NCBI GenBank assembly: GCA_030522415.1
Contig: CM060121.1
Coordinates: 24,514,142 to 24,578,141, forward strand
Direction of reading: 5' to 3'
Origin: Channallabes apus
Taxonomy: Eukaryota > Chordata > Actinopteri > Siluriformes > Clariidae
Length of the DNA: 64,000 bases
Shown: positions 32,674 to 43,250 of the stretch, one piece after another
Layout of the letters: each line of letters begins with the position of its first letter
Numbering within the stretch: position 1 is the first letter of the stretch
Translations under genes and position numbers: made by a program
Notes under the pieces: generated by a model
Databases searched by the model: none
What the model was told of the DNA's origin: nothing
Seen by the model: only the letters and a program-made list of their open reading frames with translations

Positions 32674-32723
32674 GTCTATTTCTTAGGGTAATTTTCCGGT
32701 GTTGTGTGAATTTGTGGAGCAAA

Positions 32724-33590
32724 ATGGACGCTAACATGGCTAGTGTTAGGGCTAACATGCTTGCTAATGCTAGTAGGGCCGGGAGGGCCAACTCTGTTGC
32801 TGCTAGTACAAGAAAGGATGATGAATGTGCATTTGTGACAAGACGTAATCCTATTTCATTGCTTAGTTCATTGTATGTATCAGATAGGCATGATGACAAC
32901 ATGATGGGTCTTGTGTCTAATATGTCTGATAGTTTAAAAACAATGCGTTCAGAACTTGAGCAATGTAAAGGGGATGTAGTGGCTATGACTGAAAAGGTGG
33001 GTTTGTTGGAGAGGAATTTCAGAGACTCCATGGACAGCAGCTTAAACCGCAAACTCAGTTTTCGACAGGCAGTAGACACCAAGTTATATGAGCTGGAGCG
33101 TTACTGCCATGAGTCGCTAGGGAAACTCGAGAAAGCCGTAGCTGACTGTTTCATGCGCTGTGATATCGTCTGGGAGAAGCAGATGAAGAAGCTGCGCCTC
33201 TTTAACACGCCCACCGCCCGCAGGTCTGAAGCACACACCTCGGCGTCTCTACCACCTCCATCTCTACATTCAGCCGATCGTCCAACCGCCGCAACACCTG
33301 AGAAGGACAGCCAGGAGAAAGGGAAAAAAGGGGCACCACTGCCCACTTCTACTCTGGCCCAGGCCAGACTGTCCAATGCCCAGCCCCTCTCTGCACCCTC
33401 TCAGCTCTACCACGCCATGCCAACAAACGCAGAACCTCCTCAACCTACCTCGGAGCGGTCAGCCGCCCCACCCAGAGACCTCGCAGAGGTGGAACCTCCA
33501 CAGCGGGAAGGTCTCCAGGTGGCGCTACTAGCCACTGTAGTGGATGTCGGAGCGACCCAGAACCAGGGCGTCTCCTTCGAACACCACCAG
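32724..33590 (+). pseudogene. Gag-like ORF start of element B
   Basis: From ATG at 32724 the frame reads MDANMASVRANMLANASRAG, continues with helix-forming segments (MVSNMSDSLKTMRSELEQCK-like and LYELERYCHESLGKLEKAV) and a Pro/Ser-rich linker (LPTSTLAQARLSNAQPLSA). I infer Gag from position behind the primer-binding site; there is no zinc knuckle. The frame runs on without a stop into the integrase fragment because the intervening pol was deleted in frame. Confidence 0.5.
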
Positions 33591-34260
33591 GGGGCATTAC
33601 ACCGTAGAGTTCCGAGGAAGAAGGGAGGAGCACGCCAGCTGGTAGTCCCACCAACAAACGTCCAGACGTTCTTACAAGACTTTCACCAAAAACCGTCGGG
33701 TGGCCACCGGGGGGGGGCTGAAAACACTACTAAGCCTCCTTGATGTCGCCTGGTGGCCCACCATCCGCAAGGACGTCTGGCGGTACGTGGGAGCATGTGA
33801 GGTCTGCCAGAACACCCGGAGCAGGGCCAAGCGAACCAGTGGCCAGCAGAGAACGGTCACGCCCGTCGCCCCTCATCCCTGCAAACCCAAGGGGAGAGCC
33901 GGGAGCTACCACCTGCCAGACCTCACCAGGGGCCGCGGGAGCAGCCTACCACCCAACAACACTCCACAGACCCAACCACCGATACAGAATCGACTAACAT
34001 CAGGATCACAGCGGAGGAAGAGACACCCCCACCAACCAGTCAGCCAGCCAAAGAAGCCAGCTACCACGGTTCCCGGCAGCATGAGGCGCCAGAGCTACCG
34101 GGCGGGCTTGTTTGGCGACGGACTCCATCTGTTCCCTCTGCCCATCAAAAACTTGTCAGGTGAGCTAGTGCCCAGTGGGAGGGTCCAGCTAAAACACTTA
34201 AAAAAGAACCAATGGACTGACACTAGGTCTGGGGGCATCTCACAAAGCCGAGGAAGTGGT
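33590..34260 (+). pseudogene. Integrase zinc-binding domain and tail, frameshifted
   Basis: LHRRVPRKKGGARQLVVPPT and VQTFLQDFHQKPSGGHRGG, then in another frame LLDVAWWPTIRKDVWRYVGA and CEVCQNTRSRAKR, give the H-H-C-C finger of gypsy integrase. The frame switch occurs at GGGGGGG near 33709-33716. Downstream a low-complexity tail includes FGDGLHLFPLPIKNLSGELV and LKHLKKNQW. The catalytic DDE core is absent. Confidence 0.75.
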
Positions 34261-34304
34261 TCAGGGAAAGCGCTAGTGCGGTCCTCTCCTCACACGCCGG
34301 AGGC

Positions 34305-34325
34305 TGGGGGGGGGGGGGGGGTCTA
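34305..34325 (+). promoter_or_regulatory. Polypurine tract of element B
   Basis: GGAGGCTGGGGGGGGGGGGG immediately precedes the 3' LTR start TGTAGCG. The long G-run suits a plus-strand primer, though it may have expanded by slippage. Confidence 0.7.
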
Positions 34326-35026
34326 TGTAGCGCGGCCACATAAAGGGGCAGTTAAACAGCAGGGGAAAGAAGAAGGAGCTAATGCACCAACAAACTGGCC
34401 CCTATCGGTTATTTTCGTCCCCATGGCAACGGTGCTTTGGTTCCGGGGTTAAGCTCACACGCGCATGCGCAGCTGTGCTGCGAGAGAACCCCGATGACCT
34501 ATCAGGTCACGTGTGCCGATATAAAGCCGGAACCGGCATGACGTTCGAGACGGAGAGATGAGTCAGCGCGCTGCAATAGTTTTGAGAGAGAGAGAGTCTG
34601 TTTGGACGTTTTTTGGATTACCTTGCTGGATTGCCATTCAGTACCCTTCTCATACCGTTTCTTCGTTCTCCCGGATTTACCATCATTTCCTGGTGAGAAC
34701 GAACCGTCTCTCCTGTTTACCATCCCCATCTTACAATAACACGGACTTGGACTTTCATACATACGCACTCACACACTCGCATACACCACTGACATTGTAT
34801 ATATTTGTTTATATTTTGTATATATAATTTTTTCATTGCACTTCATTTGTTTGTTTGTCTTTTGTATATAATACACTTTAGTTTGGTTTTAGAAGTTGTT
34901 GTTGTCACCGTCTTTCCTTGCTCCGCGAAGGTTGCACAATACCGGAAGTGAGTGTAATCAGCCTGTATTTAGATATAAGACCCCGATTTAGTGTAATTAG
35001 CTCTAATAATAAATCTGAGTGTTACA
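34326..35026 (+). mobile_element. 3' LTR of element B, about 700 bp
   Basis: Begins TGTAGCGCGGCCACATAAAG and ends GAGTGTTACA (TG...CA). It has a likely promoter in GCCGATATAAAGCCGGAACC (about 34516), GATGAGTCAG, and AATAATAAATCTG as poly(A) signal. Its 3' 300 bp match 28934-29181 plus 32601-32652, defining the 5' LTR of the same element. Confidence 0.85.
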
Positions 35027-35429
35027 ATTATGTCTTTCAAAGTACTCATGGGAATCTACATCAGCTCAGGAAAATGCTGTGTAAGATGGCCAAAGCATCA
35101 ATCTGCAACCAGTAAGCCATTCAGAAGCAAAACACATGGAAGCATCCAAGGGTTTTTATCATCTTAAGTTAGATCAATTAATCAAGGGTATCTCTTTAGC
35201 CCACAAATTAAATTATACAATCTAATAACGTATTGTATATTAATGTTACTTTAAATATATGCTGCAACCCCCCCCCCCCCCCCTTATTTTGTGAAAACAC
35301 TGGTGAATCTCAGAACTAAATGCATACAAACAAAATAGGCAAAAAAATGTGGTTATGATCAAAAATAAGAAAAAAAAATGTATATTACTTCTCGCCTGAT
35401 GCCCAATGTTTCCTAAGCTATAACATTGC
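35027..35429. other. Non-coding, with poly-C run
   Basis: Contains a C-run of about 16 (35268-35283) and AT-rich DNA. No gene seen. Confidence 0.4.
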
Positions 35430-35646
35430 TGACCCAATTAATATCTTCAGTCTTTGCTGTTGCAAAACAGACCCGTCCCTGATTTTGAATAATTAAATAC
35501 AGAGGTTTTGTTTGACAGGAACAAGAATTCCTTGGGTGTCACACTGCAAGCTGGACAGGATAGATAACATGTCAATGTCTGTTACCTGATGCGCTGATGA
35601 TATAAGTCAACAGTGTAATGACTTGCTGTGGGTCACTGCTCAGCCT
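35430..35646 (-). pseudogene. Exon-like remnant, copy 1
   Basis: Minus frame reads LSSDPQQVITLLTYIISAS followed by GGTAACAG, a possible splice donor. Copy 2 at 36535-36845 has the same coding text and donor position. Flanking intron-like DNA (CAAACA...TTTAATTATTCAAAATCA) is also shared, so it is a segmental duplicate. The gene is not recognised. Confidence 0.35.
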
Positions 35647-36289
35647 TCCTGTTTGACAATTTCATATTTTCTTCATTGTGATGTCTTTTTTTCAAAAATG
35701 TTATAAAAGGTTTAGCAAAAATAACATGTTGGAACCTTTTTTTTGACAAGGGGTCCTGGAATTCTGATTCATGACATGCTTGTTTATTTGCTTGTTTAGA
35801 CAGTTAGGTCCGATTGAATGATTTTTTATTTTCTAATTTGACAAGGCAAAATAAGAAATGACACAATACCTTCTCGGACTCTCTCCATGTTGGACAAATT
35901 CAGTTGAGGTATAGGATGTCAATAACTGCGATTCAAAATTTAATCAGCTTTAAAAATTTAAATTAAAAAAAAAAACTAATTTCATCACATTTATTAATGT
36001 GTCATAGTATGAAATTTTAAGGATATTGTTTCATACTACAGGAAAAAGAATTATAAATATATTAGGAATATTTCATTTGTATTGATAATAAATTCTACAT
36101 ATAGATTCAACAACTGCTTTATAAGTTAAAAGTAAAAGAACAATAAATAAATGAAAAATAAAATAAAATAAATAACAATGTAAAAAATGTGGGAAGACAA
36201 GGGAAGACAAGAATTTTCTATAAATAAAACAACTTGCTTCTCACAATTTTGTACTTATGCTAGTTTGGTGGAAATGGTGGAACATTAGA

Positions 36290-36460
36290 TTACAGTCATC
36301 ATGACAATAATACAGTAAGTAAGAAATAAAACAGTGTGCTGTTATAGAAAAATAATCCAACCTATAGACATGTGATGTTACCCAAGGTGTCATTACAACC
36401 CAAGCCCAAGTCCACTTTTATTTCTCTAATACAACCGCAATTTGGCATAAAATGCTACAA
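36290..36460. repeat. Unclassified repeat, partner of 24285-24480
   Basis: Shares GTGCTGTTATAGAAAAATAA and the following ordered phrases with the copy at 24.3 kb. Confidence 0.5.
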
Positions 36461-36534
36461 GTGGTTATGGATTTAAAAAGTAGAGAACATAAATCACAAC
36501 ATGCAATCATTGTTTCACAAGCTGTAAAACTGCT

Positions 36535-36845
36535 GACCCAGTTAAAGCCTTTACTCTTACAAATCAGACCTATACAGTATCTGATTTTGAATAATTAAAT
36601 ACAGAGTCCTTGTTTGACAGGAACAGGAATTCCTTCAGGGTCACGTTGCAAGCTGGACAGGGTAGGTAACATGTCGATGTCTATTACCAGATGCACTGAT
36701 GATGTAAGTCACCAATGTATTGACTTGCTCTGGGTCACTGCTCAGCTCGCCACAACTGTTTACTTTGATAAATATCTTTCTGCTTCTCTAACCACGTTGA
36801 CACCATACCTGCAGCCACCTGGCAGGTTCAGGATGCCATCTGTTT
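36535..36845 (-). pseudogene. Exon-like remnant, copy 2
   Basis: Minus frames read DGILNLPGGCRYGVNVVREA and, after a one-base shift, IFIKVNSCGELSSDPEQVNT LVTYIISASG before GGTAATAG. The text looks protein-like over about 60 codons, and the donor-like GT is kept in both copies, suggesting an exon of a multicopy gene. I do not recognise the protein. A frameshift near 36785 argues for a pseudogene. Confidence 0.4.
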
Positions 36846-37426
36846 AAATAGTGCTTACTGTATATAGAAACCTAGCCATATGAATCAGGAACCACCCCCT
36901 GCCTGTATTCTAACATTTGAAGATTTGCATTATTCAAAAATTAAAATAAAATGAAATAACAACTTCATCAATGCAACCATTTACTTAATAACAAGACAAA
37001 ATCTGTATGATGTAAATCCCATGAATACAGGTATGATGATATTTAAAGTTATTTTATTCAATCAGAACATCTATGCCTTGCTCAAAAAGAATATCTTTTA
37101 AAGAATGAGACTTGAGGACACAAGAATTTCATATATTTTTCCCCAAGCTTCCAAAACAGACAGTATGAGCACAATGATGTACAGTAAGCTTGCAGGTTTT
37201 TGTGATTAAATAGATAGTGTTTGAAGTAATTCATGTTTCACTCTGTCTTGACCAGACCAGTTGCAGCTGAAGAAAACCTATTTACAGTATAATGCTGCCA
37301 CCACCATGCTTTTAGACTATCATCTTGTTTTTGCATCAACCATACCATTTAGAATTATACTAATAATTTAACTTTGGTCTTACTGTATAAGACAATGATA
37401 CATTTTTACATACAGTACATACAGGT
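36846..37426. other. No recognised feature
   Basis: AT-rich non-coding DNA. Confidence 0.35.
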
Positions 37427-37570
37427 TCAAACCACACAACTACCAAGTTGCCACTGTTGGGCCCATGAGCAAGGCCCTTAACCCTCAACTGCTCAGATGT
37501 AATGCAATAAAAATTTAAGTTTCTCTGAATAAGGGCGTCTGCCAAAATGCCTAGATGTAGACGTTTGTAC
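37427..37570 (+). repeat. tRNA-derived SINE fragment
   Basis: GGTTCAAACCACACAACTAC (B-box side), GTTGCCACTGTTGGGCCCAT, CCCTTAACCCTCAACTGCTC and AAGGGCGTCTGCCAAAATGC match the SINE at 5100-5298. The 5' half of the tRNA head is missing. Confidence 0.7.
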
Positions 37571-37862
37571 CCCTTTCCTGACTGAAACCATTCAACAATG
37601 CTATGTATTGTAAGCTTCAGCAATCAGATGAAATCAACCAATATCAAGAAAAGCCTACAAAAACAGCTAATATGTACGTATATAGGGGGACATCAGAATA
37701 ATTTCATTGTAAAATATAATTAAACATACTTATTATAATATAATATAACTATATATTATATAATGATAAAATATAATATAAGATAATATACTTACTATGG
37801 TTACTGTAGGCATTTTTTCTGCACCTAAAACATTTCTTTTTTCACACGAATGTTGTTTGTTT

Positions 37863-39775
37863 TGTAAGGGACTGCCACTAGAGGGCACTGTGGTTGAGTT
37901 TGTTTTGTTTGTAGTTTTGGTTAGAAGACCCAGTTTCCCAGAAGGCACCTCGGTCAGGTGATGTCAAAGTTTCACCTGTACCGAGGTGGCTCGTTAAGCA
38001 AAGATTACTGTAGGTATAAAAAGCTGTTAGTTCTGGGGAACTGGGTCGAGCATTGACATTGTCAGGTGGGCTTTAGTGTTGTTTTATTTAATTCTGTTCT
38101 GTTTTGACTTGGTTATTTATTCATTAATACCTGGCTCTGTAAGTTTGTCTTTTGTGTTTATTTTCAATATGTCTCTTGGTTTTTCCCTGTGTGTTTGTAG
38201 TTTAAGTTTAAATGTTTAATGTGTGTGGAGTTGATGTGGTGTGTTGTCCTGTTGTGGTCCATGGATATTAGAACAGGTAAGTAGATAGGCTCAGTGTTTC
38301 CTCGCCTCCATGTGTCTCCTAACCCTGGTGTCTCCTCCCCTCTGAGCGTCTCCTAGCCTAGCCTTTGAGGGTCCCCTAGCCTAGCATTGGAGGGTCTGCT
38401 AGCCCTTGAGGGTCCCCTAGCCTAGCCCTTGAGGGTCCCCTAGCCTAGCCCTTGAGGGTCCCCTAGCCTAGCCCTTGAGGGTCCCCTAGCCTAGCCCTTG
38501 AGGGTCCCCTAGCCTAGCCCGTGAAGGTCCCCTAGCCTAGCCTCTGAGTGTCCCCTAGCCTAGCCTCTGAGTGTCCCCTAGCCTAGCCTCTGAGTGTCCC
38601 CTAGCCTAGCCTCTGAGTGTCCCCTAGCCTAGCCTCTGAGTGTCCCCTAGCCTAGCCTCTGAGTGTCCCCTAGCCTAGCCTCTGAGTGTCCCCTAGCCTA
38701 GCCTCTGAGTGTCCCCTAGCCTAGCCTCTGAGTGTCCCCTAGCCTAGCCTCTGAGTGTCCCCTAGCCTAGCCTCTGAGTGTCCCCTAGCCTAGCCTCTGA
38801 GTGTCCCCTAGCCTAGCCTCTGAGTGTCCCCTAGCCTAGCCTCTGAGTGTCCCCTAGCCTAGCCTCTGAGTGTCCCCTAGCCTAGCCTCTGAGTGTCCCC
38901 TAGCCTAGCCTCTGAGTGTCCCCTAGCCTAGCCTGCGAAGGTCTCTAAGCCTAGCCTGCGCGTGTCCCCTGGCCTAGCCTTTGCGTGTCCCTTAGTCTAA
39001 TCTCTGGGTCCCCTCTAGACTAGCCTTGGAGCCTCAGTCCCTAGACCTAGTGCTTCCGTGTCCCACATCCTTATTGTTTGTTGTTCAAAGATTAGGTAAT
39101 TGTAGCTGTGTTCATGTCAGGCTACGGGCATGCTTAGCTAGGTGTAGGTGTAGCTGACTGCCAGGGTTAGCTCACTAGCCCTGTTCAGCTAGTAGCCCTG
39201 CCTAGCTACAGTAACTGCCATGTCCTTAGCCTATGTCTAGTCTCTTGTCTTTAGTCCAGTCTCTCGTCTCTACTCTTGTCCTGTGTCGCCCGTCCTATTG
39301 AGTTCTCGAGTCCCGTGTCTTATGTGTAGCCCTTGTCTCCAGTCTCAACTCCATGCCTGTGTCTTTGTTTCATAAGTTTTCATTCCCTGTGTCACTACAC
39401 AGCACCCCTGTCTCCAGTCTCCATTCCTTGCCTAAGTGTCTTCATATCGCAAGTTTATGTTCTTAGTGTTACTACACCGCACCCCTGTCTCCAGTCTCAG
39501 CTCCTTGCCGAAGGAGAGGAACTGTGACTTACCCGCGATCTGGAGTAGAGGGTTCCCGTTCCCCTCGTCAGGTTCCTACAATTCTTCCCCGTGGGTTCCG
39601 TTACAGTGTCTGTGTGTTGAGCTAACAGAGCCAGAGTTTTGTTTAGTTTGTTTGAGTTTTGATTTGTTTATTTTAAATAAAAACGTTGTTCTTTACCCTT
39701 ACACCCTCTGCGTTTGTGCCTGCCTTTCATGAGCCCACGGCAGTAACAACAGCCAGCGTCAGTGAGAACGTGACA
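37863..39775 (+). mobile_element. Large solo LTR (1.9 kb) with TSD TGTTT and internal minisatellite
   Basis: Starts TGTAAGGGACTGCCACTAGA and ends GAGAACGTGACA, flanked by TGTTT at 37858-37862 and 39776-39780. Shared with the LTR at 12390: GTTTCCCAGAAG, the CTCGGTCAGGTGA/TCACCTGTACCGAG inverted repeat, GGTATAAAAAGC and TCTGGGGAACTGGGTCGAGC. AATAAA occurs near 39676. It is about twice as long as its relative mainly because of a 23-bp tandem array at 38330-38945. Confidence 0.85.
38330..38945. repeat. 23-bp minisatellite inside the solo LTR
   Basis: Two homogenised blocks: about six copies of CCCTTGAGGGTCCCCTAGCC TAG, then about seventeen copies of CCTCTGAGTGTCCCCTAGCC TAG, with diverged units at both edges. 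There are no unique spacers, so it is a tandem repeat and not a spacer array. Confidence 0.95.
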
Positions 39776-39780
39776 TGTTT

Positions 39781-41590
39781 CTACATTATATTACTGTAAA
39801 TGTGGTTGTATTCATTTTAGGATTTCATATTTCAAAAACCTGAAAATGAAACAGCAATGAGAAAGTGGAGACTTTTTATATCCATTGTGCATGATACAGT
39901 AAAAAGAATAAAACTGAGACAATATTTTGTGCAAATTTTCTTTAAGGCTCAAGAGTGTTGTGAAGCACAGATAACAAAATAGTGTGCCAAAATTGTTTTA
40001 ATTATATCATTGTGAAATTTGAGTGATTTTGCTAAATTATATAATTTCACCTCCCACAGTTTTGACACAAAGGATAAATTATCTCACAGCTGTCTTTGTA
40101 GGCATTTAAGCATGCAATTATGCACTTATCAATAATAAGTTCATTTTATTAAAAAATATAGCAAATGCATGCTTTTTTTTTTTTCTGGTGACACTGACAG
40201 TAAATTAAATACAAAAACTTCTTAAATTACAAAGACTGTTGATCATGAGAAACATTATAAACAATACAAAACTTCCATTTAAAATACATGATCAGTTTCC
40301 TCATCTACCACATTTATAATAGTACAGGTATGTGCTGTATACTGTCCATTTGTGCATCAACCAACTGTATACTGTACAGATGTCGCCCTTAAAACCCTGC
40401 GTGTTTTCCCGCGGGATGCCGCAATTTAGCGCGCGGCGTGCCGCGACTTGCCGGAGGCAACATTCGGGAATTTTAAATAAATGTGTTGCGCTTCACTGAA
40501 TATCCACCAGATGGCGCATGGAAGGACTTTATCTAAAAGCCGGACCAAGTACAACAATGAATGTAAGGACGCGGATGAACAGTGCTGAAGCGAACATGAA
40601 TTTTATTTTGTTTTATAATAGATCTTTCATGATGAATGAGTGTATATGTGCTTCACATTATCAAACACAGGCAAAGGAGACAGAAATTATTGAGGGATCC
40701 ACTGAAAAAAGTAAACCTAGTTTAATGTTTTTTTTTCTCATTCCATTAGTAAAAAAAATTATTTGCTCTTTTTAACTGAAGTGTCTAATTTATGCTTATG
40801 GGTGAATCTTTTTTTTTTTAGTATAATGCTGTTTACAGCAGGAAGCCAAAGTGAAATATTTCATTTTGATCAAGGTACTCTTATTAGGTTGAGTGTGATT
40901 TGCGCATGCGCAGTATTTAGACCATAGTTTTGCCGGTATAATTTTATTTCCGCCTCAAACCGGAGCATGACGTTGAAACAAGTAAGGAAGGATATCAGAA
41001 CCTGTATTTCAGTTACTGTTAGTTAAAGCCCCTGATTAAACTTAAATCTAATCCATTCACAAAGGACATTTCTGCTTCAAACCGTGTCTCATGACCTCAT
41101 GACGCAGCATTTTCACGGACTGAATCACCTGCGGGTGGAGATTCTCAAAGAAAACTCCTTTAAACCAGGTAAGAAAGCAAACTCATGTCATTTCTATCTT
41201 AAATGTATCTCTTCTATGAGCAAATTCATGATTTATGTCAGGAACAACTACTTTGTAGATTGAGTTTTGTGTCCGTGTTTGCTACTGTAGCTAAAACCAC
41301 CTATATTACCTGCATTAGCTAACTAACGTGGTGATTTTCAAAAACACCGGAGTTTATACAGTAAGTCAGCGGCGCCGAAGAAAATAATTATATTTAAGTA
41401 CCGTTGGTTAACGATGTAAAAATTAATAGGAAAGTGACGTAAACATAGAACAAGCTAATTTGGAGTGAGTGCTGTTTGTAGTGTACTGCTTTCTATACTT
41501 TATACACACTGTAATTAAGATTTGCTAACATAAGAACTTGAGCCAGTCCAATTTTTGTTTTTACCTTTTTTTTTTTTTTTTTTTTTTAAA
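39781..41590. other. No firm gene; GC-rich 5'-exon-like DNA at 40375-41168
   Basis: 40375-40530 is CpG-rich (GCGGGATGCCGCAATTTAGC, then GCGCGCGGCGTGCCGCGACT). Near 40905-41168 comes GCATGCGCAG, then a stretch ending TTTAAACCAG|GTAAGA, which resembles a non-coding first exon with a splice donor. A short similar phrase (ACAGATGTCGCC.TTAAAA.CCTGCGT) occurs on the minus strand near 53710. Interpretation as a promoter/first exon is inference. Confidence 0.3.
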
Positions 41591-41591
41591 G

Positions 41592-41756
41592 ATCAGTAAT
41601 GAGTTTCTGAGAATTATATCTGCTCCACTTCAAGCAAGATTACTGGTTTCCTTGGACAAGCAACACTACAAACTAATTGAGATCATCAGAAACTAGGGAG
41701 GAACCCGTCAGAGAGAAGACCAGAGATATAATCTTCATCTTCAAGTTCTTGATCTG
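41592..41756 (+). pseudogene. Degenerate exon, SAMD3-like fish family (A)
   Basis: After a long T-run and AAAG the frame reads ISNEFLRIISAPLQARLLVS and LDKQHYKLIEIIRN, then TAG. In another frame REKTRDIIFIFKF follows and the segment ends CTG|GTATGT. The first part matches, from memory, the PL.aRfL..LD.....L..i.rkk segment of a multicopy fish family annotated SAMD3-like. The stop and frame change mean it cannot be translated as is. Confidence 0.4.
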
Positions 41757-42270
41757 GTATGTACTCGCTCAAAAGCAGAAATTAGCTTGGTGTCAAATGT
41801 AATCTTGTGAATGGAAGCCACAGGACCTGAGCAAGGCATCCACATCAAGTTGGCTGTGATGCACTAAATTAAAACATAACTAGCAGAATAAAAGTTTAGT
41901 TTAACTTGTTCACAGGTTAGTGTATGCTGTCTGAATACAGGTTTCAATGTCTGCCATGTTCATTTTTTCACGCTTTACAAGCCTAACATAACCAACAATA
42001 CTATGTTTGTTTTTATGACCCTAGAGCCTGGAGGTGATTACCTCCTGAAATTAATACTTAAAATGATAAACTTTATCATTAATACATAGTGTGTATATGT
42101 ATGTCAGTTATTTTGGCGTATTCATTGAGCTAATTACATTTATCATGCTGCACCATAATCCTAGGTGTTTTTTTCACTCATAGAGAGCATTAAGTGATTT
42201 TACATGCATACATCAGACACTGTTTTGCCAAATAGAGCAATTGTCTAACAAATGTCCTTTCTTTTATTAG

Positions 42271-42335
42271 GTTGTTCAGAAAGATGAAGCTCAGGCAGAA
42301 CTTGTGAGGTGCACAATGGCCCTGTTTGTCCTCAG
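42271..42335 (+). pseudogene. Degenerate exon, SAMD3-like fish family (B)
   Basis: CTTTTATTAG precedes VVQKDEAQAELVRCTMALFV LR and CTCAG|GTAGG follows, giving a 65-nt exon with plausible splice signals. The DEA.AEL...TMA.FV.R text fits the same family as 41592-41756, further along. Whether the two exons are still spliced is unknown. Confidence 0.4.
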
Positions 42336-43036
42336 GTAGGAAGAGGACTGTCTTCAGACTCCACAGGAAATCGGGATTGTGACTTTTTGAGTTTCCATCA
42401 GTCGCACATGAATGTTCCATGTTTTACCTCTGCTGATTTTGTTTCAAGAACATTTTCTAATTTTCTTTTCAGTCCAATTAATAAATGTGTGTTGCAAAGT
42501 TGCGTGTTACTATTTGTAATTTTATGGAGTAATGTTAACATTTTGGATGAAAATATGTTCATTCCACAATAAATGTTTATATAAAGAAATGTGCTTTGAG
42601 TGTAAATCAATATGTAATTAAGTTTTTTATGCTTATTTTTATGCTTATGCTTTTTTATATTTAAATTATGAATGCCTTAAATCTTAGAGTAAAAGGTTTA
42701 TTTACATTACGTCACTTCCCAAATATTAGGTGTGACAGATTACTTCAATTGTTTTAAGTTTAGCCAGTGCTATTTTTTTTTTCAGTAGGGTCAATCAGAT
42801 GTACAGTGTGGGTAAGTGTAGTGCTTTTATTGAAGGGATAATGACTGATAATTATTATTATTTTTTTTTTCGGGTGAACAATTTCTTTAATGTTTTCTGA
42901 GTTGGGGCTGTTCAGTAGAAAGTAATAGGCTCACCAATTTACAGTATGATCTTTCAATTTAACAAGTGTAATGTAAACAAGTTAGTTATTATGAGTATGG
43001 AAAACATCTTTTCCTGCATTGTTTTTTTCTGCTTCA

Positions 43037-43250
43037 GGAGTCAGTCTGTTCTGAGACAGTGAGAGTAGAGGAAGGGCCAGGTATGGTTCAGGACCAGGGA
43101 GGGAGCCGGAGACAGCAGAACAAAGAGATGATATTGCCAGCACCAGCACAGGGAGCACAGTTTTTAGTTTAGATCTCATGTTTACATTTTATTGTATGTT
43201 GATGGCTTGACTGTAAACAACAAACAATGCAATAAATGTATAAAAAATAT
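43037..43250 (+). other. Terminal-exon-like segment
   Basis: TTTTTTTCTGCTTCAG precedes a 44-codon open stretch (ESVCSETVRVEEGPGMVQDQ, ending AQGAQFLV and stop), and GCAATAAATG lies about 60 nt downstream. It looks like a last coding exon plus poly(A) signal, but I do not recognise the peptide. The opposite strand encodes a short peptide with a signal-like start; neither is proven. Confidence 0.25.

Larger units (their letters stand above)
32674..34325 (+). mobile_element. Gutted internal region of LTR element B
   Basis: Between the primer-binding site and 3' LTR there are only about 1.65 kb: a gag-like N-terminus, then the integrase zinc-binding domain and a tail. Protease, RT, RNase H and the integrase catalytic core are missing. 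It ends in a G-rich polypurine tract. Confidence 0.8.

Noticed and set aside
32656..32723. Gag starting at a TTG inside the primer-binding site
   Set aside because: The frame is open, but the first ATG is at 32724 and the upstream bases are the tRNA-Ile primer site.
38330..38945. CRISPR-like regular repeat
   Set aside because: Units are head-to-tail without unique spacers, and the context is a solo LTR in a eukaryote.
42982..43179. Small secreted peptide on the minus strand (basic start, then VLPVLVLAISSLCSAVSG)
   Set aside because: It resembles a signal peptide, but there is only one short exon without promoter or splice support. The opposite strand has an equally plausible terminal exon.
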